Made by a program: the position numbers and the translations under genes
Shown: positions 1 to 6,242 of the stretch, piece after piece
Layout of the letters: each line of letters begins with the position of its first letter
How positions within the stretch are numbered: position 1 is the first letter of the stretch
Source of the DNA: Spirochaetaceae bacterium
Lineage (GTDB): Bacteria > Spirochaetota > Spirochaetia > Treponematales > Breznakiellaceae
Direction: 5' to 3'
Assembly (NCBI GenBank): GCA_031265635.1
Contig: JAISCK010000102.1
Location: forward strand, 1-8,296
Length of the DNA: 8,296 bases
Notes under the pieces: model-generated
Seen by the model: only the letters and a program-made list of their open reading frames with translations
The model's database searches: none
What the model was told of the DNA's origin: nothing

Positions 1-1
1 C

Positions 2-1888
2 GTAAAGGGCCTGGGCGTTTCCGGGGAACTCCTTGCCAAAGCGCTCATGTTCATGCGTTCCGGTTCCGTGTCCATACAGCCGGGCTATGACGGAGAATAC
101 GGCGTCGTCAGGGTTTTCAGCGGCAAAGAAAAATCCCCCGCTGAGCGGGAACTTTTTCAGGACTCGCCCGGCCCCGCTCTGTCCCCGGTAGCGGCGGTTC
201 TGTCCCCGGCGGCGGCCATGCCCGCAGACCCAGCGGCTCTGTCCCCAGCGGCGGCCATGCCCGTAGACGCGGCGAAAGCTCTGTCCCCGGCCTTTGTTCC
301 CGACGAGGTCCAGCGCGCCATACTTGAAGCAAAGGACTCAAGGGCCCTCATCATAGCCGGACCCGGAACCGGCAAGACTGCCGTGTTAAGCGAGCGCATA
401 AAAAGGCTTATCGGGGAAGGCGTTAAACCGGCGTCAATACTTGCCTTGAGCTTTACCGTCAGGGCCGCTGCCGAACTGAGGGACAGAGTACGGACCGGCA
501 ATGGAGCGGCGGAAAGGGCTGGCGCCCCTGACGGCGTTTTCGCGGCGACCTTCCATTCCTTCGCGGCGTATGTACTGCGGAACGAGGCGGACAAGGCGGG
601 GCTTCCTGGGGAATTTTCCGTCATGGGTGAGGATGAACGGGACGCCCTGCTCAGGGAAATCTGCGGGGCTTCCGGGAGCGGCGCGAAGAAAACAAGCGCC
701 GGAAAGCTCGGCGTCTATATCGAAAGCCGCAAGCGCTATCTGCTCCTTCCGGGCGAAAAAAAACCGCCCTTTGACACCGCGGGGTTTCTTGAATCTCTTG
801 CCGGAAAGAGCGGCCCCGCTGATCCTGATCCGGCGATGGAAGCGCTCTATGCCGGGTACCGGAAGCAACTCCGCGCCTCGGGGCGGCTTGACTATGATGA
901 CCTCATAGTGGGCCTCGTGAGGCTTTTCTTGGGTCATCCCGGCATACTTGCTTCCTGCCGGAAAAAATTCCCCTTCATTTTTGTGGACGAATACCAGGAC
1001 CTGAACTTTGCCCAATATGTCCTCATACGGCTTCTCGCGCCCGGCCGGGACGCGGAAGACTCTGCCGGGTCTTCCCTTTGGGTAATCGGCGACCCCGACC
1101 AGGCCATCTACGGATTCAGGGGTTCCGACAAACGTTTCATCGACCGTTTTCTTGAAGATTACCCTGACGCCGCCCGCTTTGAGCTTACGCGGAGTTTCCG
1201 CTGCGCCCTTCCCATTATAAGAGCCGCCGCCGCCCTTACCGGACGGGAAATGGCGGGATCGGGCAGGACGGTGGAACTTTTCCGCACGGCCTGCGCCACG
1301 GACAGCGCCGAGGCCGAAGGCATTGCCCGCCGTGTTGCCGGCCTCATAGGCGGCGCTTCGTTTTTCGCCATAGACTCAAAGGCAGCGGGAACAGGCGATG
1401 CCGCGCCGGAAGACTGCGCCGTGCTGTTCCGCGCCGGAATCATGGCCGCGCCCTTTGTCAAGGCCCTTGAAAACCACGGCATACCCTATGAACTTAAAGA
1501 AGAAGCCGGCCGGGGCGAAGCAATTCCCTTTGCCCTGCCTCAGGCAAAAGGCGTTTCCCTGATGACCATGCACGCCTCAAAGGGCCTTGAGTTTGATTAT
1601 GTATTTGTTCCCGGACTCGAAGAAGGCATAGTTCCCTTTACGCTCTATGACGCGCCGGAAGCCGAAGCGGATACCCCAGGCCGCATAGAAGAAGAAAAAC
1701 GGCTCCTCTATGTGGCCATGACCAGGGCCCGCAAAGGACTGTATCTTTCCTGGGCCGGAACGCGGAATTTCCGGGGCAGGATACTAAAAGGAAGAGCCAG
1801 CCGTTTTCTCGAAGACCTTGAAGAACTCGTACCCATTGTCAGGACCGGACCCGCCAAAAAAAGAAATCCCCAGATAGAACTATTTTGA
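2..1888 (+). CDS. Endonuclease Q-like (PHP)/UvrD-type DNA helicase fusion, 3' part
   Basis: The frame is open to the window edge, so the gene is cut at its 5' end and 628 residues are visible. The first ~45 residues, including GYDGEYG, resemble the C-terminus of the TIGR00375/EndoQ family, which nicks DNA 5' of deaminated bases. This is family knowledge recalled from memory, and the PHP active site lies outside the window. An Ala/Pro linker (about residues 55-100) leads into an SF1A helicase: Q-motif Gln104, Walker A GPGTGKT at 120-126, DEYQD at 329-333, then GDPDQAIYGFRGSD, LTRSFRC, LMTMHASKGLEFD (519-531) and LLYVAMTRAR. Domain 1B is present. Only about 17 residues separate IPYELKE from motif V, where UvrD/Rep/PcrA carry the 2B domain, so 2B appears absent. 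The protein ends in QIELF, like a beta-clamp motif. Likely role: recognition and unwinding at deaminated bases. The helicase call is near certain; the EndoQ half is probable. The ATG at 47 is an internal Met. Confidence 0.88.
   Translation, partial: VKGLGVSGELLAKALMFMRSGSVSIQPGYDGEYGVVRVFSGKEKSPAERELFQDSPGPALSPVAAVLSPAAAMPADPAALSPAAAMPVDAAKALSPAFVPDEVQRAILEAKDSRALIIAGPGTGKTAVLSERIKRLIGEGVKPASILALSFTVRAAAELRDRVRTGNGAAERAGAPDGVFAATFHSFAAYVLRNEADKAGLPGEFSVMGEDERDALLREICGASGSGAKKTSAGKLGVYIESRKRYLLLPGEKKPPFDTAGFLESLAGKSGPADPDPAMEALYAGYRKQLRASGRLDYDDLIVGLVRLFLGHPGILASCRKKFPFIFVDEYQDLNFAQYVLIRLLAPGRDAEDSAGSSLWVIGDPDQAIYGFRGSDKRFIDRFLEDYPDAARFELTRSFRCALPIIRAAAALTGREMAGSGRTVELFRTACATDSAEAEGIARRVAGLIGGASFFAIDSKAAGTGDAAPEDCAVLFRAGIMAAPFVKALENHGIPYELKEEAGRGEAIPFALPQAKGVSLMTMHASKGLEFDYVFVPGLEEGIVPFTLYDAPEAEADTPGRIEEEKRLLYVAMTRARKGLYLSWAGTRNFRGRILKGRASRFLEDLEELVPIVRTGPAKKRNPQIELF
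179..280 (+). repeat. In-frame degenerate tandem repeats encoding an Ala/Pro linker
   Basis: The octamer ctgtcccc recurs at 179, 200, 239 and 281, at spacings of 21, 39 and 42 bases, all multiples of three. The two long units (200-238 and 239-280) encode near-identical peptides, SPAAAMPADPAAL and SPAAAMPVDAAKAL. The result is a flexible Ala/Pro linker between the endonuclease-like end and the helicase core. Copy number could vary between strains without breaking the frame. Confidence 0.75.
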
Positions 1889-1913
1889 AAATTCACCTTT
1901 TCTCCTTACAGTA

Positions 1914-1930
1914 TTTTGGTTCAACCAAAA
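1914..1930. repeat. Short inverted repeat beside the terminator
   Basis: TTTTGGTT and AACCAAAA flank a single C in a perfect 17-bp palindrome. Its right arm is also the A-run at the foot of the following terminator, so the two hairpins would exclude each other in RNA. As DNA it could be a protein-binding site. Its function is unknown. Confidence 0.4.
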
Positions 1931-1967
1931 AAATCCGTCAAATTATCCTTAATTTGACGGATTTTTT
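1927..1967 (+). terminator. Rho-independent terminator after the helicase gene
   Basis: A perfect 12-bp stem, 1933-1944 (ATCCGTCAAATT) against 1951-1962, closes a 6-nt loop (ATCCTT). It is flanked by six A upstream and five further T downstream, so the stem extends through A-U pairs into a T-run. It lies 38 bases after the helicase stop codon. The A-run on the other side makes it potentially bidirectional, but no gene converges on it here. It separates the helicase from the arg operon. Confidence 0.9.
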
Positions 1968-2013
1968 CCCTGATTTCCCGGTTAGCCGGTAATGCTCTGT
2001 TTTGCGCACCGGT

Positions 2014-2130
2014 GAAAGGACGCTAAAAGATTGCAGGAGGGGTGGCAGGGGGAAAAGCGCCCTCCGTAAGGAGGGTCTTTACCCCCTGACAGGACCCCTG
2101 AAAAGTTTCTGCGGCGTCCTTTCGCTTTTT
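2014..2130 (+). ncRNA. Long structured hairpin upstream of argG: unidentified leader RNA, sRNA or palindromic element
   Basis: Nested pairings: P1 is a perfect 10 bp, 2014-2023 (GAAAGGACGC) with 2114-2123. P2 is GCAG 2033-2036 with CTGC 2109-2112. P3 is AGGGGT 2038-2043 with ACCCCT 2094-2099. P4 is CAGGGGG 2046-2052 with CCCCCTG 2082-2088. P5 is CCCTCC 2060-2065 with GGAGGG 2070-2075, capped by a GTAA (GNRA) tetraloop. Two opposed 9-versus-1 internal loops sit between P1/P2 (TAAAAGATT on the left strand) and between P2/P3 (GAAAAGTTT on the right). A T5 run at 2126-2130 follows P1, so the whole could end as a terminator. It does not match any riboswitch, SRP RNA or 6S consensus I can recall. 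It may be a cis-regulatory leader of argG, a stand-alone RNA, or a MITE-like palindrome. The pairing is clear; the function is not. Confidence 0.55.
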
Positions 2131-2157
2131 GCCGGGTACAGAGAATTACCGCTCTCC

Positions 2158-2186
2158 TTGTATAAAGCCGCTCCTTTAGGCATAAT
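2158..2186 (+). promoter_or_regulatory. Possible argGH promoter
   Basis: TTGTAT (2158-2163) and CATAAT (2181-2186) are separated by 17 bp, which would start transcription near 2193 and give a ~25-nt leader containing the argG ribosome site. The -10 box matches five of six consensus positions but the -35 box only three, so support is weak. If real, the large hairpin at 2014-2123 lies upstream of this start and would not be in this transcript. I saw no clear ArgR box. Confidence 0.35.
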
Positions 2187-2217
2187 GAGGAACCATACAG
2201 ACATCAAGGAGCGTTCC

Positions 2218-3465
2218 ATGAAGAAGAAAGTGGTCCTGGCTTATTCGGGAGGGCTGGATACAACAGTGATTATTCCCTGGCTTAAAGAAAATCATGATTG
2301 CGATATTACGGCGGTCTGTGTTGACGTGGGGCAGGAGGCGGACTGGAAGACCGTCAGGCAGCGGGCCCTAGATACCGGCGCCGCAGCGTGCGTTGTTGTT
2401 GACGCGCGGAAGGAATATGTCGAAGACTATGTATGGCCCGCACTCAAGGCCAATGCCCTGTATGAGGACAAATACCTTTTGGGTACTTCGACAGCCCGGC
2501 CCCTGATTGCCAAGGTTCTTGTTAAAGAGGCCCGCAGAATCAAGGCCCAGGCGGTTGTCCACGGCGCTACCGGCAAAGGCAATGACCAGGTGCGTTTTGA
2601 CCTGGGCGTCATGGCCCTGGCCCCTGACCTTGAAATCATCGCCCCCTGGCGTACCTGGAAGCTCAAGAGCCGCGAAGACGAGATACGGTATCTGAAACGG
2701 CGGAACATTCCTGTCCCGATGAAAAAAAAGGATTCCTACAGCAGGGACGACAATCTTTGGCATATTTCCCATGAAGGACTTGAGCTTGAGGACCCTGCCA
2801 ATGAGCCGGTCCTTTCCCACATGCTCAAGATGACCACCCCGCCCGAAAAAGCGCCCAATAAAGGCGAATATGTTGAAATTGAATTTGAAAAGGGCATCCC
2901 CGTAGCGGTGAACGGCAAGAGGCTTGACGGCGTGAGCCTCATCAAGACCCTCAATGTCCTGGGCGGTGCCCACGGCGTCGGCCTTGCGGACCTGGTCGAA
3001 AACCGGGTTGTCGGGATGAAGAGCCGGGGCGTTTATGAGACTCCGGGAGGAAGCATACTGTATTACGCCCATCAGGAACTGGAGCGCCTCTGCCTTGACC
3101 GGGAAACCTATGCCTTCAAGCAGCTTGCGGGGCAGAAGATGGCCGAGGTGATTTATGGCGGCCTCTGGTTCACCCCCCTGCGTGAAGCTCTCGCGGCCTT
3201 TGTCGACGTAACCCAGGAGACAGTCAGCGGAACAGTGCGGCTCAAACTCTACAAAGGTTCCATACGCCCGGCGGGCAGTACTTCCCCTTATTCACTGTAC
3301 AACGCCAGCATAGCGAGCTTTACCACCGGCGAACTGTACAACCACGCCGACGCGAAGGGCTTTATCAAACTGTACGGCCTCCCTGTACTGGTCAGGGCCC
3401 TGATGCGGCAGAACCAGGCAAAGTCCGGGAAGGCGGGCGGGACGGGCAAGGGTTCAAAAAAATAA
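2218..3465 (+). CDS. argG: Argininosuccinate synthase
   Basis: This 415-aa cytosolic enzyme joins citrulline and aspartate, using ATP, to give argininosuccinate, the penultimate step of arginine synthesis. The N-terminal ATP-pyrophosphatase PP-loop is visible as YSGGLDTT (residues 9-16). It is followed by the family motifs VDVGQE, LGTSTARPLIAK, HGATGKGNDQVRFDLG and NLWHISHEG, in the usual order. The start at 2218 was chosen because the family begins just before the PP-loop and AAGGAG (2206-2211) sits 6 bases upstream. The frame is open back to a TTG at 2002, but that extension has no ArgG similarity and runs through the hairpin region. The length is near the usual ~400 aa, with a short Gly/Lys-rich tail (about the last 18 residues) that looks disordered. 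The stop overlaps the argH start (TAATG), so the two are co-transcribed and probably translationally coupled. Confidence 0.97.
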   Translation: MKKKVVLAYSGGLDTTVIIPWLKENHDCDITAVCVDVGQEADWKTVRQRALDTGAAACVVVDARKEYVEDYVWPALKANALYEDKYLLGTSTARPLIAKVLVKEARRIKAQAVVHGATGKGNDQVRFDLGVMALAPDLEIIAPWRTWKLKSREDEIRYLKRRNIPVPMKKKDSYSRDDNLWHISHEGLELEDPANEPVLSHMLKMTTPPEKAPNKGEYVEIEFEKGIPVAVNGKRLDGVSLIKTLNVLGGAHGVGLADLVENRVVGMKSRGVYETPGGSILYYAHQELERLCLDRETYAFKQLAGQKMAEVIYGGLWFTPLREALAAFVDVTQETVSGTVRLKLYKGSIRPAGSTSPYSLYNASIASFTTGELYNHADAKGFIKLYGLPVLVRALMRQNQAKSGKAGGTGKGSKK

Positions 3466-4931
3466 TGACGCCTAACATGAAGGATGCCGCGAATCAGGAC
3501 AAGATGGAGTCCCAGGCGGACAGGGCGGAAACCCGGGAAGGGAAGGCCGTGCTTTGGTCCGGGCGGCTGCGGGAAAAACCCGGCAAAGAGGCTTTCGCTT
3601 TTCAGGCGTCAATAAAGGTTGACAAGGTTCTTGCCGGGGACGACATACGGGGGAGCCGCGCCCATGTGGCGATGCTGGCAAAGCAGGGCATCATTGACGG
3701 GGAAACCGCGGCGCTCTTGGACGCCGGGCTTGAGCGCATAGCCCAGGAGCTTGAATCAGGTTCCCTTGTTGTTGACGAGGACGCCGAGGATATTCATTCT
3801 TTTATAGAAGGAATACTCACTGCCCGCCTGGGCGATACGGGCCGGATGCTTCACGCAGGGCGGAGCCGGAACGACCAGGTCGCCCTTGATCTGCGGCTCT
3901 ACCTTAAAAGGGAAGTTCCCGGCCTCTGCGCCGAACTTGCCCTTTCTATAGAGACCCTGCTTGACCTTGCCGAAAAGCACAGCGCCAGCATCATGCCCGG
4001 TTATACCCATCTCCAGAGAGCCCAGCCCCTTACCCTGGGCCACCACCTCTGCGCCTGGGCCTGCGGCCTTGAACGGGACCTTGGCCGTTTTGAGGACGCC
4101 CTGAAGCGGCTTGACCAATGCCCCCTCGGCTCTGGCGCCCTGGCCGGCTCGTCGCTTCCCCTGGACAGGGAAGCCCTTGCCGCGTCGCTGGGCTTTCCCG
4201 AACCAACCCTTAACGCCATGGATTCGGTCGCCGACCGCGACTTTGCCCTGGAACTTGCCTCCGCCTCGGCCATAACCATGACCCACCTCTCCCGGTTCTG
4301 CGAAGACCTCGTTCTCTGGGCCAGCGCGGAATTCGGTTTTATCAATTTGTCCGAAGCGTGGAGCACCGGATCGTCCATCATGCCCCAGAAAAAGAACCCC
4401 GATTTCGCGGAGCTTATCAGGGGCAAAGCGGGAAGGGCAGGCGGCAATCTCATGACCCTCCTTGTCCTCCTCAAGGGCCTTCCCTATGCCTATGACAAAG
4501 ACCTCCAGGAAGACAAAGAAGCCCTCTTTGACAGCCTCGGCACAGCATCCCGGAGCCTCCGTATGTTCCGGGGCATGATGGCCGGGGCCGAGTTCAACAC
4601 CGAAAAGATGCGGGAGGCCCTGGAAGGCGGCTTTCTTGAAGCCACCGACGCCGCCGAATACCTGGTGCGCAAGGGCCTTCCTTTCCGCAGGGCCCATGAA
4701 GCCGTCGCCCTCATTGTCCGGGACTGCATTGACGCCGGGCAGCGGAGCATAGCCGGGCGCGGCCTCGCGGACCTGAAAAACCGTTCCCCCCTTTTTGAGG
4801 CCGATCTGTACGAAGCCATACAGCCCGCCGCCTGCGTAGCCGCCCGCTCCCTCCCCGGCGGCCCGGCGCCCCTCGAAGTGAAGCGGCAAATAGCCGTCCT
4901 CCGGGAAAAACTCGCCCGCAAGGGGCCGTGA
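3465..4931 (+). CDS. argH: Argininosuccinate lyase
   Basis: This cytosolic enzyme cleaves argininosuccinate to arginine and fumarate, completing the pathway after ArgG. It belongs to the fumarase/aspartase superfamily. HAGRSRNDQV (130-139), GYTHLQRAQP with the conserved His182, and the signature GSSIMPQKKNPD (302-313), which contains the catalytic serine loop, are all intact. At 488 aa it is slightly longer than the usual ~455-470. The excess is a charged N-terminal stretch of about 27 residues before the conserved LWSGRL. The ATG at 3465 overlaps the argG TAA by one base, with AAGGG (3448-3452) upstream at a rather long 12-base spacing. The internal ATG at 3504, with AGGA (3496-3499) 4 bases upstream, is a plausible alternative that would bring the length closer to the family. 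Confidence 0.96.
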   Translation: MTPNMKDAANQDKMESQADRAETREGKAVLWSGRLREKPGKEAFAFQASIKVDKVLAGDDIRGSRAHVAMLAKQGIIDGETAALLDAGLERIAQELESGSLVVDEDAEDIHSFIEGILTARLGDTGRMLHAGRSRNDQVALDLRLYLKREVPGLCAELALSIETLLDLAEKHSASIMPGYTHLQRAQPLTLGHHLCAWACGLERDLGRFEDALKRLDQCPLGSGALAGSSLPLDREALAASLGFPEPTLNAMDSVADRDFALELASASAITMTHLSRFCEDLVLWASAEFGFINLSEAWSTGSSIMPQKKNPDFAELIRGKAGRAGGNLMTLLVLLKGLPYAYDKDLQEDKEALFDSLGTASRSLRMFRGMMAGAEFNTEKMREALEGGFLEATDAAEYLVRKGLPFRRAHEAVALIVRDCIDAGQRSIAGRGLADLKNRSPLFEADLYEAIQPAACVAARSLPGGPAPLEVKRQIAVLREKLARKGP

Positions 4932-4933
4932 AT

Positions 4934-4949
4934 GAGTACACGGGTACTC
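4934..4949. repeat. Small hairpin just after argH
   Basis: GAGTAC (4934-4939) and GTACTC (4944-4949) form a perfect 6-bp inverted repeat around ACGG, two bases after the argH stop. No T-run follows, so it is at best a weak terminator. It could instead be an mRNA 3' stabilising hairpin or a protein site. Confidence 0.4.
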
Positions 4950-4969
4950 TTGTGCCGCCATGCCTTATG

Positions 4970-4998
4970 TTGACAGAAAACAGCTCAATGTTTACATT
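4970..4998 (+). promoter_or_regulatory. Sigma70-like promoter of the putative toxin-antitoxin operon
   Basis: A perfect -35 TTGACA (4970-4975) is followed after 17 bp by TACATT (4993-4998, four of six -10 positions). The predicted start near 5005 leaves a very short leader before the ATG at 5015, with an AGGGGA ribosome site at 5005-5010. This gives the two downstream genes expression independent of argGH. Confidence 0.65.
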
Positions 4999-5005
4999 CA
5001 TGTAA
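4992..5005. promoter_or_regulatory. Palindromic candidate operator over the -10 box
   Basis: TTACAT and ATGTAA flank TC in a perfect 14-bp palindrome that covers the -10 hexamer and reaches the expected transcription start. A dimeric repressor bound here would block RNA polymerase. This layout is common for autoregulated toxin-antitoxin operons. Which protein binds is not shown by the sequence. Confidence 0.5.
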
Positions 5006-5014
5006 GGGGAAGAT

Positions 5015-5260
5015 ATGAATCTGAGCGATTTTGAGGATAAGCCGATTATCGGTACCAAGCGTCTAAAGCCGTTCCAGCGGATGTGCTCAATGGCCGGGGC
5101 GTTTGCCGTCTACGAGGCAAAACAGGCCGGGCTTCCCATCACCTCGGTCAAAGACGGCAAAATAGTCAAAGAATACCCCGACGGCAAAGTAGAGATTCTC
5201 GGCGACGCGCATCCCTGGGTTCCGGTAAAGAAACGGGTCTATAAACTGCCCAAGGTTTAA
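5015..5260 (+). CDS. Small hypothetical protein, candidate antitoxin
   Basis: I do not recognise this 81-aa protein. It is basic and soluble, with no signal peptide or membrane segment. A likely amphipathic helix (about residues 17-38) is followed by a probable beta-hairpin (42-62) containing VKDGKIVKEYPDGKVEI, then a Lys/Pro-rich tail. The ATG at 5015 is preceded by AAGGGGA (5004-5010). The stop is two bases before the zeta-like kinase start, so the pair is one transcription unit behind the promoter at 4970-4998. Its size, position and tight spacing ahead of a zeta-like toxin suggest an antitoxin. It has no visible similarity to the classical epsilon antitoxin and no obvious DNA-binding motif. 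The gene itself is well supported; the role is inferred from context. Confidence 0.72.
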   Translation: MNLSDFEDKPIIGTKRLKPFQRMCSMAGAFAVYEAKQAGLPITSVKDGKIVKEYPDGKVEILGDAHPWVPVKKRVYKLPKV

Positions 5261-5262
5261 GC

Positions 5263-6018
5263 ATGGCGGGGGGAAGGATCAAGCGCCTGCGTATTTTCGC
5301 GGGTCCAAACGGATCGGGCAAAACGTCCCTGTTTAGCTACCTTCTTAAAATTCATGCGTTTAACGCATATTATCATATCAACCCGGATCAGATAGCGGTG
5401 GATATGGCGGTTGGTTTTAATATCACTAACTGGCCCATAGCCTTTTCCGCCCGTGAGTTATTGGAATATTTGGATAATTCTCCGTTTCAAAAAATTGTCT
5501 CTTTCCGTTTGTCAAAGGAGATACAAATTGACGATGGAATCCTTTCCCTTAAATCTGCCGCTTCGGAAGAGTTCAGCTACCTTTACGCGGCCCTGGGTGA
5601 TTTTTTAAGGCAAAAAATGCTTGATTCCGTTTCTTCTTTTTCGTTTGAGACGGTTTTTTCTCATCCTTCCAAGATTGAAGAATTGAGAATCGCAAGAGAA
5701 AAAGGATTTATCACCTATCTCTATGTTATAGCTACCGATGATCCTGATATTAACATGGAACGGGTTAAGAACCGGGTTGAACGCGGCGGGCATAATGTGC
5801 CGGAAGAAAAAATCAGGGGGAGATACTCGAGGACAATGGAAAATCTTTCCGCGGCGTTTTTGCTTGCTCACAGGGTGTATTTTTTCGATAATTCTTCATC
5901 AAAAGAATCGCAAGCCTATCAGTATTTTGCTGAAAAGCGGGATAACCAACTGTACATTACCGGCGATTCAGCGCCAACCTGGTTTGAAAAAAACATACTC
6001 TCAAAGATCGAGGTATGA
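5263..6018 (+). CDS. Zeta-toxin-like P-loop kinase
   Basis: This 251-aa protein has Walker A GPNGSGKT at residues 14-21, NPDQIA (40-45) with the Asp where zeta kinases hold a conserved acid, and FSFETVFSHPSK around Glu129. Then come YLYVIATDDP and the Arg-rich RVKNRVERGGHNVPEEKIRGRY (167-188), which resembles the lid region of zeta-like kinases (COG4185 type). Characterised zeta toxins phosphorylate the 3' hydroxyl of UDP-N-acetylglucosamine and block wall synthesis. Other relatives modify different substrates, so the substrate here is open. The length fits a ~250-aa subfamily I recall rather than the ~200-aa one. The start is two bases after the upstream stop, with AAGG at 5252-5255. The gene looks more AT-rich than argGH and the helicase, which suggests separate acquisition. 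Family assignment is strong; toxicity is inferred. Confidence 0.85.
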   Translation: MAGGRIKRLRIFAGPNGSGKTSLFSYLLKIHAFNAYYHINPDQIAVDMAVGFNITNWPIAFSARELLEYLDNSPFQKIVSFRLSKEIQIDDGILSLKSAASEEFSYLYAALGDFLRQKMLDSVSSFSFETVFSHPSKIEELRIAREKGFITYLYVIATDDPDINMERVKNRVERGGHNVPEEKIRGRYSRTMENLSAAFLLAHRVYFFDNSSSKESQAYQYFAEKRDNQLYITGDSAPTWFEKNILSKIEV

Positions 6019-6051
6019 GCGCTTGCCCTATAACCCGGAGGATCGATGCGT

Positions 6052-6137
6052 GGAGTTTTGGGGCTTCCGACAACGCGCCGCCCCCAAACCACGCCGCCCC
6101 CGCCCCAAAACTCCGATGGACCGGGCGCAGCCCGGTC
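6052..6137. repeat. Compound GC-rich inverted-repeat element
   Basis: A perfect 12-bp inverted repeat, GGAGTTTTGGGG (6052-6063) and CCCCAAAACTCC (6103-6114), encloses 39 bases containing the direct repeat CGCCGCCCCC at 6076-6085 and 6092-6101. Immediately downstream is a second hairpin, GACCGGGC (6119-6126) with GCCCGGTC (6130-6137) around GCA. It lies between the kinase stop and the next promoter. It could act as a transcription barrier, but no T-run follows directly. It looks more like a REP/MITE-type dispersed palindrome. The rest of 6019-6242 holds only the promoter below and no convincing gene. Confidence 0.6.
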
Positions 6138-6178
6138 TGACGCAACCGTTTCCGTCTTTTCCGGGTCTAATTTAATCA

Positions 6179-6207
6179 TAGACGTATAGAAATTTTCAGG
6201 TTATAAT
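6179..6207 (+). promoter_or_regulatory. Promoter of the sigma/anti-sigma operon
   Basis: TAGACG (6179-6184, four of six -35 positions), a 17-bp spacer and a perfect TATAAT (6202-6207) give a start near 6214. The run AGGAGGAGG (6224-6232) then serves the ATG at 6243. The hexamers are housekeeping-type; no obvious second, ECF-type promoter was picked out by eye. Confidence 0.65.
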
Positions 6208-6242
6208 GGATCTATCGCCGCACAGGAGGAGGTTGGTTTTCG

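Noticed and set aside
47..49. ATG at 47 as the start of the helicase gene.
   Set aside because: The frame is open upstream to the window edge, and the residues on both sides of this Met read as one continuous EndoQ-like C-terminus.
2014..2123. Bacterial SRP (4.5S) RNA or 6S RNA as the identity of the hairpin upstream of argG.
   Set aside because: The conserved SRP apical motif (GGAA loop flanked by AGG/AGCAGCC-type bulges) is absent, and the structure is shorter than 6S RNA and lacks its single large central bubble.
2002..2217. In-frame N-terminal extension of argG from a TTG at 2002 (72 extra codons).
   Set aside because: The extension has no ArgG similarity and runs through the long hairpin. 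The ATG at 2218 has a good ribosome site and matches the family start just before the PP-loop.
3756..4961. Long minus-strand open frame (401 aa) opposite argH.
   Set aside because: It is a shadow of the GC-rich argH coding strand, with low-complexity Gly/Lys/Ala composition and no recognisable domain.
5919..6179. Minus-strand open frame across the kinase 3' end and the compound palindrome.
   Set aside because: It overlaps a well-supported gene, half of it is translated palindrome, and I see no ribosome site or family match.
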